This document shows positions 51,860 to 61,840 of a DNA stretch of 64,000 nucleotides, piece after piece. Made by a program: the position numbers and the translations under genes. The notes under the pieces are model-generated. The model did not search any database. It had not been told where the DNA came from and worked only from the letters and a program-made list of their open reading frames with translations. Position 1 is the stretch's first letter. Each line of letters opens with the position of its first letter. The DNA lies in contig CM063508.1 of the NCBI GenBank assembly GCA_032207245.1, positions 91,049,320 to 91,113,319 on the forward strand. Direction: 5' to 3'. This stretch comes from Pardosa pseudoannulata. Taxonomy: Eukaryota; Arthropoda; Arachnida; Araneae; Lycosidae.

Positions 51860-52244
51860 GCGGAAAAAGAAGTGCATTCGTTATCTGGACAGCAACGATC
51901 CCGGAGAGCCAGAGAGCGAGGACAACCTAGGAAGCGCTGGAAGCGTGGAAGCCCCAACCCCAGAGTCACCAGACACTGACCACAGCCTGGACAACCCTGC
52001 CAACGATACGATGCAACCCAAACCTCCTTCACCTCCCAGCCCCATCGACACAAAACCCCGGCTGGACAACGACGGATCCATCATACCCCCGTCTCCCAGA
52101 CCCCCTTCAAGGCACCAACCTCACAACCTCTATCATCACCATCCTTTAAGTGTTCACCACCTCATACAGCCCCATTTCGGAAGGCTAACTGAAAGGTTTC
52201 AACAGGACTCTGCAGCTCCATCACACATGTTGACTGTGACCTGA
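51860..52244 (+). CDS. pan: TCF exon G: end of C-clamp, C-terminal tail and stop
   Basis: Acceptor GTTACTTTCTTGTAG lies before 51860; the first base completes Arg (AG|G). The exon encodes RKKKCIRYLDSND, supplying the fourth C-clamp cysteine. Then come an acidic stretch EPESEDNLGSAGSVEAPTPE, a Pro-rich region with several Ser-Pro sites (PPSPPSPI, PPSPRPPSR) and a His-rich end with HNLYHHHPLSVHHL. The stop TGA is at 52242-52244. The tail lasts about 119 residues after RY. Ser/Thr-Pro sites suggest proline-directed kinase targets, as known for the family. PLSVH vaguely resembles the PLSL CtBP motif of vertebrate E-tails, but this is weak. Minus-strand frames here are shadows. Confidence 0.96.
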
Positions 52245-53550
52245 GTGAGATTCTTTTAATTTGGAATCAGGGGACTGTACAATTCAGTGGAAGGTATCTC
52301 CTGCTGTAAGTAGGAGCAGGCACGTGTGATCCAATTTACTTGAAATACTCTCTCATGCATAAAATCGATGCAAGAAGTTTCCTGACAAAGGCTCGATCAG
52401 AAACGATGCGACTGGAATCCAGCTTTTACATACAAGAAGAGATTCAAACCTATGTACAAACGACAATAAGTTGGTTTGCTTTTTATTATGATCTTTTTTC
52501 TCATTGAAGGATAGTGTTTCTTAGAATGTAAAACTAATTTATTTCGATTAAATGTCCCCGAAGCCATTGGATCAGTGGATGTTCAAAACCTGTTTTCTTT
52601 CCCTGTAACCATGATTATGTAAAGTTGTTACCTCAGTCGCTAGAGCTATACAGATTATGTTCTTATCAGGGTTCTACGTAGAAAATTTAGAAGAGGAGTA
52701 AGAAGACAAGTTACAGAATATTACCTGTGTCAAAGACCTAATCTCTTATGTAAAGCATGAGTTCACAGGAATAAGTAATTGTCATTGGAATATTTTAAAT
52801 TAATTTCGTCTCCTTTTAATGGATGTAGCAGTAAATAGCATTTCATGTAATTAGAATTTTAAAAGTATTCCGAGGTTTATAATGAATGGAAATAATTTGC
52901 ATTCTAAACACAAAAATAGAAAGTTATATCTCTAAGTCTCATTTGTATACTTACTGTTTATTTTTCAGTCTTTCATTATAAGATAGAAATTTTTAACCTT
53001 TCAAGGAACCTTTATTTGAGTAATTTCTTTACCCTTTCCCCAGGAAGAATGAAGGAGTTTGATGTGTGTTGAAAAAAATAATAGTGAAAAGTGTTTTGGT
53101 CACTTATAGCAAATATGTGATCCATTATATAAAGTTCACACATGCCTGTTCCTCCAAGTATACTCTTTCAGAAGGTGCATTAGGGCATTCTTGTAAATAC
53201 TCATAGATTCATTCTCTTTATGTACATTGTAAGATCCGTCTCACTGAGCAACAACGCTTAACAATACTAGTTTTACAGAAAAACTGTGTGCAGGCATACT
53301 TAGAATCGTATATTATACGCGTATGAACAGTGCATATATAGTATATATTTAGTGTGTATCGTCATCTTTAAGTAAAGTTGACTGGGAAATTAACTTTAAA
53401 GAGATTTTTCGAGGTTAACAAGATCTTTCTATTAACAAGGTTGTTTGTTTATTTTATTTTTCATGAAATGTATTTTTTCTCCTTAGATTAAAAATCTGAA
53501 ATGAATTATAGCTAATAAAAGTGGAGTAGTGAAGTTTTTTGAGTAAAAAA
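52245..53550 (+). other. pan: Probable 3' UTR of TCF
   Basis: Sequence directly after the TGA carries no coding signal and is AT-rich. The first well-placed AATAAA is at 53514-53519, followed by the G/T-rich stretch GTGGAGTAGTGAAG, which suits a cleavage site near 53540. Long 3' UTRs with several poly(A) sites are common in this family, so the true end may lie further on. RNA 3' ends would decide. Confidence 0.4.
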
Positions 53551-54782
53551 TATTGATACAAAATATTTATTTACCAAATGAAATGAGCCTTTTTTTCTGA
53601 AAGTGGTGTAAGTTCATTACATAGTATATGGTTATATTTAAGGTTTTGTTTTTGGAAGGCTTGAAAAATTTTCGCAGGTCTGGTTTTGAGTTATTATCCG
53701 CTTATGTGCATGATAGTGTAATCAATATTTTTCTGCCCTCTATTAATACGAATTCAAAGTAGATTCATAACTTAGTCCAATTCATAAAAGGCTAGAATTA
53801 CGTTTGTATGACTGTTGCATGTAATTGACTAGGGATCAGGGATTAGAAAGAAAATTCATACGTAAGATATTTATTTTAAGTTCATTAAATCCTGTCAAAA
53901 AAAGTAACAAAGTACTCCCATAAACCGTACTCTTTTTGCTTTCTTTTTTGTCAGTTCGTCAACAATAGCCGATAATTCTTTGCATAATTCCTTTATAATT
54001 GCAAACGAAACTGTCTAAAGGGTTAAAATGCTGTTTGGTATAAAAATTGTATATCGTAATCTACATTTTATCTCTTATCTACATTTTATCTCTTATACAT
54101 CTGTTTGGATTTTTTAGTAATTTAGAAAATTGGTATTTCTAAAACTTTTTAAATAGAATTACTTTTAAATTAACTAAATATATTACATATTATTGCTCTT
54201 TTTAAGTAACAAATTACATGGAGAAGTAAGTATTCTTTAAACGCTATCCCATGTTAATTATAACAATTATTCCTAGAAATCCTAGAAATTCCTAAAAATG
54301 AAATAGATTTTCTCAATGAATTTTCTCATTTAAATCCTGTTTTTCTTAAAAAAAATAAAATAAATAATAAAATAATAATAAAAAAGCTTCAGTTAGCATA
54401 TCTTAATACTATTTAATTTATCGACCGCCCTAGAAATTTGACAGCTTTTAAGCATACACATATATTAGCCCCGGCCCTGAATATTGGTATACGTCAGTGC
54501 ACTCATTTTGTGGTTTTTAAATATTAAATTGATTTTAGTTTGTAATGTGATAGTTCTTAAAGTATGAAAAGCAGTTAAAGTAGTTAATAGAATGCAGCAG
54601 AAGTGTTACGTCTTTGAAGAAAGTGGACATACGTAACTTTCAAAGTAAAATTTGTTTGTAGTTTTATTAACTACGTAAATTTCATACTGATAAAATGATC
54701 AAGATTTTTAAAATGTTTAAAAGAGGGGGAGGGGGGTTCTGATTTCAAAATCTGGCATATTGTATTCTTTTTCTTCATTAAC

Positions 54783-54814
<32 letters not shown>

Positions 54815-55473
54815 CCAAAATGAACTTATACCACTTTTGAAGAAAAAGACTAAATTGATGTTCTTAATCTGATATTAAGGAAGTAAGATGATTCATTTAC
54901 TTTCGTTTTATTCGAGATAAGTATTTTATAGAGAAATGATTGTACCATAATTTCGGGTATATATGGTGTCCTAGTGTCGGGATAATTAGCCTAAAAAAAA
55001 TGGAACTTCATCGCACTACCTGTCCTCTTATAAACACTGCACAAATGAATTTGACTAAATACTAATGAAATTTCATCAATCCATTGATCCTCCAGCAAAG
55101 ATATTAATCCCCATTTTTTGAGTAATTATTTTTACTTGAAAGACAAATTCTAACTTTTGGTACTGATAATCCTTTGCCTCGCTGCTCTATTATCCATTTA
55201 TCTAAATGTTCTGCCAAATCATTATAGGCTACAACGATAGAGATCTTTTACTCGTAGGTATGTTTCTCTAATTTTAGGATGTCCGAATGGACAGGGCCGT
55301 GCTTGCAGTATTGGAGTAGCTAGATCGTATCTCGCTATGACACAGTTATTCGTAGCCTGACATAAAGATCTTTCTAGAATAGCAAAATACGGTGATCTCC
55401 ACACGATCACGTAAGGCCGAATGATAGCCGAATAGGGAGGAAGCTTGTAGCCTTTCGTAATGTGATTTAAGTA
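53551..55473. other. AT-rich sequence, no gene seen
   Basis: No reading frame with recognisable protein similarity and no splice-consistent exon. A 30-base T run lies at 54785-54814. Part may still be 3' UTR of the TCF gene. Confidence 0.5.
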
Positions 55474-56279
55474 CAGTCTGTATCGGTTATAAGGCAGCTC
55501 AGCGGTCCAGAAAAATCAGACCATATAAGCGAGGTGACCATATATGCGGAACAATACAACCTTATTGAATTATGGCAGGATTATATTCACATAATAAACA
55601 AATAATTATACTTTTAAGAACATTTAAAAATTAATTCGAGAAGTAAAAACTACATTAAAAATATGCACTATTTTTTTTTTTTGGGGGGGGGAGGGAATTT
55701 AAGAGCTTACTTTACTAATCAAAGTACAGCACACGTGCATACGTACATTCATGTTCAATGTATTTAAAAATAATCAGGTATATAAGTTTGCTTCCTGTTG
55801 TTGGTTGTTAACACAACTAAGTCCATAATAGCTTTTAAATGCTCATCTGCTGCTTCGGAATTAGTTAAATAACACCTTAGGTCATGTATGAGAGAGATAA
55901 CTTCAACTAATAAACAGACAGATGTCCACTTGTTATTATAAAAAAAATAGGAGGGGACGAGAACTGAGAGAGGTGGACAAATCCGACGATGAGTCTACAC
56001 AAGAAAGGGGGAAAGGGGGGGAAATAAAGGCATGAATTCAGGAATTTCACACTAACTTCTTTAAAAAAAATAAATAAAAATAAATAAAGTAAAAAATAAA
56101 ACGGAAATTCGTTGAAAACATGAAATTGACCATATAACCGGTAACAAGAAAAAGAAATTGACTGTATAAGCGGTGTGCTTTAACACTTGTTCCCTATTAA
56201 TTTGGACGGGACTTTAGAAAACTGACCATATAAGAGAGGTTTCCTTATAATCGGGTGATCATACATCCGGTACTGACTG
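55474..56279. mobile_element. pogo-like nonautonomous DNA transposon, about 806 bp
   Basis: Flanked by TA (55472-55473 and 56280-56281). Ends: CAGTCTGTATCGGTTATAAG on the left, and complement of the right end CAGTCAGTACCGGATGTATG. Subterminal ACCATATAAGCGAGGTGACC and, near the other end, ACCATATAAGAGAGG recur, along with TGTATAAGCGGTGTGC. These match the family of the 38703 element. The interior has no transposase frame. Confidence 0.75.
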
Positions 56280-56281
56280 TA

Positions 56282-57420
56282 TTTGGTCCCGGTTCATTAG
56301 CCCTTGTATAGTTAAACAGTAGACCTCAGTACTCCTAATAATCTAACTAACCAACACATCACTTAAATCAGCTCCAGATCATTTGCGTAACAATAAAACT
56401 CGCTGATACACACAGTACGTCCTGGTAAATCGGTATACTGCACGGCACAATCGGAATAAAACAAAAACTGAATAAATCATGTAATAGAGACCCATTAAAT
56501 ACATTCAAATCAAAAAACATTTTTGAACTGGTAACAGAAAAAGGATACTTCCTCCAGACGAGAAGCTGACGTCAAATTTCAACTTATAAACGCTTATAAA
56601 CTGTTGTTATCTACCCGAAATTACGGTAATTCCATTTCTTATCGATAATTTTTAAAGGAGTAAATTTCCATCCAATGCAAACTGTTGTTATTAAAAAAAA
56701 AGCTGTTTTCTTTTGATAAAACTAAATTATACAACTATTTTGTTGGAGAGAAGTATGCAATTACTTTTATCCCGCAAAAGTGCTGTACATATAGTATAAG
56801 AGTTTAATGGCAGTCATATTCAAATAGTATGACATGTTTCCATTGTTAAACGGAGTATTGTTAAGTTTGTAGTTCAGTGAACTTATAAAACAAAATGTGT
56901 AGGTTTAAGTATAAATGTGAGTAATTAAAGCATCTGAATGAGTCCTGTTAATAATGACGTAGAAAAGGAAACAAATGTTTTTTATATATTTTTTAAGCAT
57001 TTCCTTTACGTTTGCAGTCGCCTGTATTTTATTTAATACCTCTACTAAACTATTTATTTCGGAGAAAATATCGAGAAAAGGAATTTGCAATAATTAAATC
57101 AAAATGTGAAAAGTCATGTAAAAAATTACGTACAGCAATTTTTTATTCTTTTATCTATTACGAAATTTCTTATCTGACCGTGCAATATTTACAAGGTCCA
57201 CTGTTCGTTTTTGTTTTACATTATTATTATTATTATTATTAGTATCCTGTCTAAATTTTTAATACAGTTGACTGCATTTCTTCATAATGTCAGAATACAG
57301 TAGTTAAGAATAAAAAAAAATAGATATGCAAGAGTAACGAAAAATAATGTTAATCTGTTAAAACACTTGAAAACAAATTGCTGGAAATAGAATTTGTAGA
57401 ACTTTGTAAAAAAAATTATA
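56282..57420. other. AT-rich sequence, no gene seen
   Basis: Nothing recognised except an (ATT)n microsatellite at about 57219-57240 in the shadow of a Tyr-rich frame. Confidence 0.5.
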
Positions 57421-57424
57421 TTAA

Positions 57425-57657
57425 CCCTTTCGTGGGTCATTTATTTTTCACTCCACGTTTCCAAACTTTCAAAACAGAACTGCTAATTTTATTCAATCGA
57501 TCGAACAATGGATGACAGCGGAAAACCGAAGCGGGAATTAGTCTTCCCGTCATTCCAAGAGCAAAACCAATATATGAAATGGGTTTTGCGCTTCCCACAG
57601 GTGTGTTTTGTAAGATCGTGTAGGTGGGACGTAATCTTCCCACGGCCCACGAAAGGA
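57425..57657. mobile_element. TTAA-flanked MITE (piggyBac type), about 233 bp
   Basis: TTAA at 57421-57424 and 57658-57661. Inverted ends are CCCTTTCGTGGGTC and, as complement of the right end, TCCTTTCGTGGGCC. The interior is of mixed composition with two CTTCCC-containing words. A minus-strand frame of 96 codons (57437-57727) overlaps it but has no family resemblance and starts outside the element. Confidence 0.8.
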
Positions 57658-57661
57658 TTAA

Positions 57662-58795
57662 TATACTAATAAGCATTTCCATTGCAAAAATGGTTATTTT
57701 AGCAAACTCAAAATTTAAGCCGTACATTAATTATTTGTCTTATTTATAGTTTGTACTTAGTTTTTAATGTTACTCTGTCAAAAATATTATGAGCAAAAAT
57801 GCAGTTAAAAATGTCTTTAATATACGATGATTCAATTTATTACTCTTAATAAGAAAATTAACTAAATATTTTTGTTACAGTTTTAAATATTTAAAAAAAA
57901 ATTCTAAAATTCGGAAAGTGAGAATTTTATAAAATTTCCCTTACAAACTAAATTGCAGGCACTGGAAAACTCCCACTCTGAATTTAGCAGTTCAACTACA
58001 ATTAAGAATTTATCCTTTTTATTATTTATATAATTGATCTATATTGATGTATATGCACAAACGTTTTGAACTGTGGATATATTTAAGATATAAATTAGGA
58101 AACGCGAGTAAAATTTATTACAAAGTGGACTATACTTAATTGAATATATCTATGCAAACAATAACACCTTTGATGAATTTATCGGACAAAACTTTGTATT
58201 TATAACTATTTGTATATTTATTAATTAACAATGAAAACCTATTTTCCTTGTTTTTTGTGTACGCACATTGTACAGCATATTTTTACTGAAGTGTGCAATT
58301 AATGAGTTTTATCTTCAAACCTCAGTTTTCATGAAGCTATACTTCTTTCACTTGTTTTCTTGCAATTGTTACTCGAAATTGAGATTCTCCTTCCTTTTGT
58401 AATGTAAAAATATTCATGTACAAATCTATATACTGTTGTATATGTTAAATATTTCTTTGTAAAATTTTGCCATATAAAGATTGTACAACTAATCTGGTTT
58501 GCGTTTGTCTCTGTGTTTTGTGTATCTACGTTAAATTTAATCCTAATTATGACTCATATGAATACCTGAAATTGAGTTATTTCAACATGATTCGACAAGA
58601 TTAGAGAATCAAGTAATTAAAGTGGTCAAATAGATGTCTTTAATAATTTTAAACAGAACTATGAATATTTTATAGTTATGGCTTACATTTTTCCTCTAAT
58701 ATATCACTTTCAGGGGAAATTCACTTATAACAAGGCATAAGGACTCAAAAAATTCTTTAAATGTGAATGTTGCATTTACCAGGTCTGTTCCAAAG
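57662..58795. other. AT-rich sequence, no gene seen
   Basis: No supported feature in this stretch. Confidence 0.5.
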
Positions 58796-59400
58796 GTAAT
58801 GAGTAAAAAAATTATATAAATAAAATAATCCTGTTGTTTTTTCTCATGCCACTTAGAAAACCAAGCACGATTGAGCCTACTCTCGTATTAAGGCCAAGGG
58901 GTGCGCCTTTCGTTTTAACCCTTTTAAAAAAATCATGTTTCTGACTTTTCCAGGGAAAGTAAGTTTAATCATGTAATGAGTAATGAGTAAAAAAATTACG
59001 TAATGAGTAATAAGTTACGTAATGAGTCACGTAATGAGTAATGAGTAAAAAAATTATATAAATAAAATAATCCTGTTGTTTTTTCTCATGCCACTTGGAA
59101 AAACCAAGCACGATTGAGCCTACTCTCGTATTAAGGCCAAGGGGTGCGCCTTTCGTTTTAACCCTTTTAAAAAAATCATATTACTGACTTTTCCAGGGAA
59201 AGTAAGTTTAATCACGTAATGAGTAATGAGTAAAAAAATTACGTAATGAGTAATAAGTTACGTAATGAGTAATGAGTAAAAAAATTATATAAATAAAATA
59301 ATCCTGTTGTTTTTTCTCATGCCACTTGGAAAAACCAAGCACGATTGAGCCTACTCTCGTATTAAGGCCAAGGGGTGCGCCTTTCGTTTTAACCCTTTAA
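58796..59400 (-). repeat. Tandem triplication of SINE family 3 tail plus flank, about 240-bp unit
   Basis: ATGAGTAAAAAAATTATATA starts units at about 58799, 59040 and 59274. Each unit includes CTGTTGTTTTTTCTCATGCC, CAAGCACGATTGAGCCTACT and AAGGGGTGCGCCTTTCGTTT, homologous to the tail half of the SINE at 39586. The flank has repeated GTAATGAGTAA words. Units are almost identical, so the amplification is recent. A further flank piece (GACTTTTCCAGGGAAAGTAA) is at 59863. Confidence 0.85.
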
Positions 59401-59627
59401 AGGTTATTATTATAAAGTCTTGGGGATTTAATGAAATTAGTTCCTAAATGGTATCTATGAATTTTATAAATGTAAATGCATATTTTTTTTACATTTTTTG
59501 AAGAGTGGTTAAAACGAAAAATCCAGCCCCTTGTAAGGAGTGAAAATGCTTTTTAAAAGTTTAATTATATTTCGGGAACACTGGCTATTATTTAAAAGGG
59601 TATAATAAAGAAAAACCAACCAATTTA

Positions 59628-59795
59628 CAGCCGAGCGATGGCCATATAGTACAGCGCTGCTTTTAGGTACCGGAATTCATGGGTTAAAATCCTACTGCAG
59701 GTACGGATGTCCGTAGCAATTCGGAATCGTCCTTAAGCTGTAGGTCTCGGTCTTATTTACTCTCGGGTTGAAAGACAGTAGACCGTACCAAATAT
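59628..59795 (+). mobile_element. tRNA-derived SINE, family 1 (diverged copy)
   Basis: The head has CAGCCGAGCGATGGCCATAT, then TCATGGGTTAAAATCC (B-box-like, decayed), CAATTCGGAATCGTCCTTAA and AGACAGTAGACCGTACCAAA, in family order. It lies between two pieces of SINE family 3. Confidence 0.7.
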
Positions 59796-59999
59796 AAACA
59801 ATTTATAAGTGCTGTTTGGATACATTTATTTGGTTTTATAAGTAAAAAAAAATCATATTACTGACTTTTCCAGGGAAAGTAAGTTTAATCACGTATATTT
59901 CAAATGAAGTATAGATCTCTTGTATACTTTCTGTTGTTAGTTGGAAATGTCAAACATAAAAAACCTAAAAGTACATCCTATGTCTTTCAAAAGCAGAGA

Positions 60000-60316
60000 A
60001 AGAATTTAACAGGTGGTTTCGCTCCGAAACCACAGTCCGTTAAAGGGTTGATGAGCACCATTAAGGTGAAAGAACGCCTTCGCTGAAGTAGGTCCTCGTA
60101 ATTTTGAAGCAGGAACTAAGCAAAAGACCCACAGACTTCGCCTGCCACCCCCAAAGGTATTAATTGAAAACTTGGAGGACATTGTGACCGCGAACATATT
60201 TTATGTGCCCCAGTCAACTTTAACGAACACGGCGGATCTTAGACTGGCCAAGGTTCTGAACCCGCAAAGTCTCAGTTACGAGATCTCTGCCTTTGCCGAC
60301 TGAGCTACCACGGATT
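60000..60316 (-). mobile_element. tRNA-derived SINE, family 3 (head and body)
   Basis: The minus strand begins CCGTGGTAGCTCAGTCGGCA, with an A box identical to the copy at 39930, then GAGATCTCGTAACTGAGA and the B-box-like GGGTTCAGAACC. The body follows through GTTCGCGGTCACAATGTCC and GAGGACCTACTTCAGCGAAG. Its expected tail is not contiguous; tail copies lie 0.6-1.2 kb away at 58820-59400. Confidence 0.8.
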
Positions 60317-60344
60317 GAATCCTTCTTGCAAAGAAAAAGTTAAT

Positions 60345-60885
60345 AATCTTAAAAGTATGTCCTTTTGGCAGCAGTACAACGAATCCAGCATTGCTGACAA
60401 TGCTTGTAGCCTTGTTTGAGCTCATTTTGGGAGATATCGTGTGGCCTTGAGGTTACGACTGTTTGGACATCTTAGAGTATGTTATAACATAGTTCTCTCA
60501 TGTTCTAAAGCCATGGAAAATATAGGTCATAGGGGGACAGGTCGGGAACATATGGGGGAGAACAGGTATGTGTTCTTGGGTTAGGTATTCATTCACAACC
60601 AACGCTATGTTCGGCTGAGAGTTGTCGTGTTGGACAATCCTGCTGCCAAAGATCTCTTAGTGGAAGTGGTTTACCCTTTTCTTCAAGTACTTGACCACTT
60701 CCAAGTAAAATTGGGCATTCACAATTGAAAATTGCATAATTGAACGCAAACTTAATCAGCAGTTGATATTAAGAACGTTCCTTACTCGTTCGATGTTTCC
60801 ATCCGTTGCCGATGGTCGTCCTACACACGGATGGTCTTCAATGTACTGTTGGCCGTTCTGAAACGCAGTATGCCTCTTCTAGACT
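60345..60885 (-). pseudogene. Broken mariner/Tc1-like transposase
   Basis: The minus strand, with frameshifts, has YIEDHPCVGRPSATDGNIER near 60858-60800, which suits the linker after the first helix-turn-helix of mariner transposases. Later come EVVKYLKK, a DNSQPNIA-like segment (canonical DNA.H.A) and, at the end, HCQQCWIRCTAAKRTYF, like the conserved mariner C terminus. The central catalytic part is mostly deleted and there are stops, so it is inactive. Terminal repeats were not identified. Confidence 0.65.
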
Positions 60886-60956
60886 TGTGATTGCTTTAAA
60901 ATTGTTTAAAATTTTAAAAACCTAGTTGTATCTCAAAAATTTCAGATTAACCCTCG

Positions 60957-60959
60957 TAT

Positions 60960-60991
<32 letters not shown>

Positions 60992-61017
60992 GTGTGTGTG
61001 TGTATATATATATGTAC

Positions 61018-61053
<36 letters not shown>

Positions 61054-61063
61054 ATATATGTAC

Positions 61064-61122
<59 letters not shown>
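60957..61122. repeat. (CA)n, (TA)n, (GT)n compound microsatellite
   Basis: (CA)n at 60960-60978, three blocks of TA with GT runs, and (GT)n of 20 units at about 61082-61121. His/Thr and Cys/Val frames here are repeat translations. Confidence 0.95.
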
Positions 61123-61123
<1 letters not shown>

Positions 61124-61524
61124 CCGGAGAAAATATTTCTCAACGATTATACTGATAAACATCAGTAAAATCGTTGTTTAGCTTCTATTATTTGCATTGT
61201 CCAGATTTGCTGGGCTTTTTAAGATTTCTTAATTGCAGTTCAATCATGGCTCCATCAGAAACACAAGTGCAACGTTGTGGAACTTTATTGAACTTTAATT
61301 GAGGATCAAAAAGCAACGGTCAACTGTTTGTCTGTACGGGACAACAGCTTTGCGTCGAATGGCGAAGAAACAATACATCTTTAAATAATTGCGAACCCCA
61401 GGTCGAGCGATTACGGGATTTTATTCCCATTAGACTAGTGATTTTTTTCAGCCATTTCTACGAGACAAGAGCTCACCTTTATTATTTAATATAGCTCGAA
61501 AGACACATAGTTCTGAGATTTAGT
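61123..61524. other. Mixed-composition sequence, no gene seen
   Basis: A short inverted pair ATCGTTGTTTAGC/AACGATTATACTGAT lies near 61141-61180, overlapping the word ATCAGTAAAATCGTT. The 61240-61420 part is GC-richer than average but has no recognised frame. Confidence 0.4.
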
Positions 61525-61840
61525 TATTGTGGAATCGAAATCCTTTTTCTGGAAAAGCTGAAAAATGGGGTTAGTGGAAAGAAAATTAGCATTTATTACG
61601 GCGTTTGTTTTGAGAGAAGAGTAAAAAGAATTTAAATTGGAGAACACTCCTTTATTTGGTATTTTACTGGTGGGAAATTAGGTATTAAGAAAAAATCTAA
61701 TATAAGGTTCTAAAATTCTGTTCTCCTTTTTTCCTCTTCTCATTTCATAAGGGAAAAAGGAGAAGTTTAGATTTCTATTTTAGAGGTAATAATTTTGATT
61801 ATTACATACACACACAGAGACACACACATATATGTATATT
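61525..61840. repeat. Dispersed repeat family A, copy 3, with (CA)n end
   Basis: Same block order as 13907-14150: GTTATTG, AAAAGCTGAAAAATG, TTAGCATTTATT, GTTTTGAGAGA, ACACTCCTTTATTTG, GGGAAATTAGG and GGTAATAATTTTGATTATTA, then (CA)n. It contains about 70 extra bases near 61710-61760. Confidence 0.6.

Noticed and set aside
57437..57727. 96-codon minus frame near 57.5 kb
   Set aside because: It overlaps a TTAA-flanked MITE and starts outside it, with no protein family resemblance; chance frame.
60280..60316. Minus-strand tRNA gene suggested by a perfect A box TAGCTCAGTCGG
   Set aside because: No closing acceptor stem, and the B box is followed by a SINE body shared with 39586-39930. It is a tRNA-derived SINE head. 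The B boxes at 23413 and 14934 were rejected as tRNA genes for the same reason.
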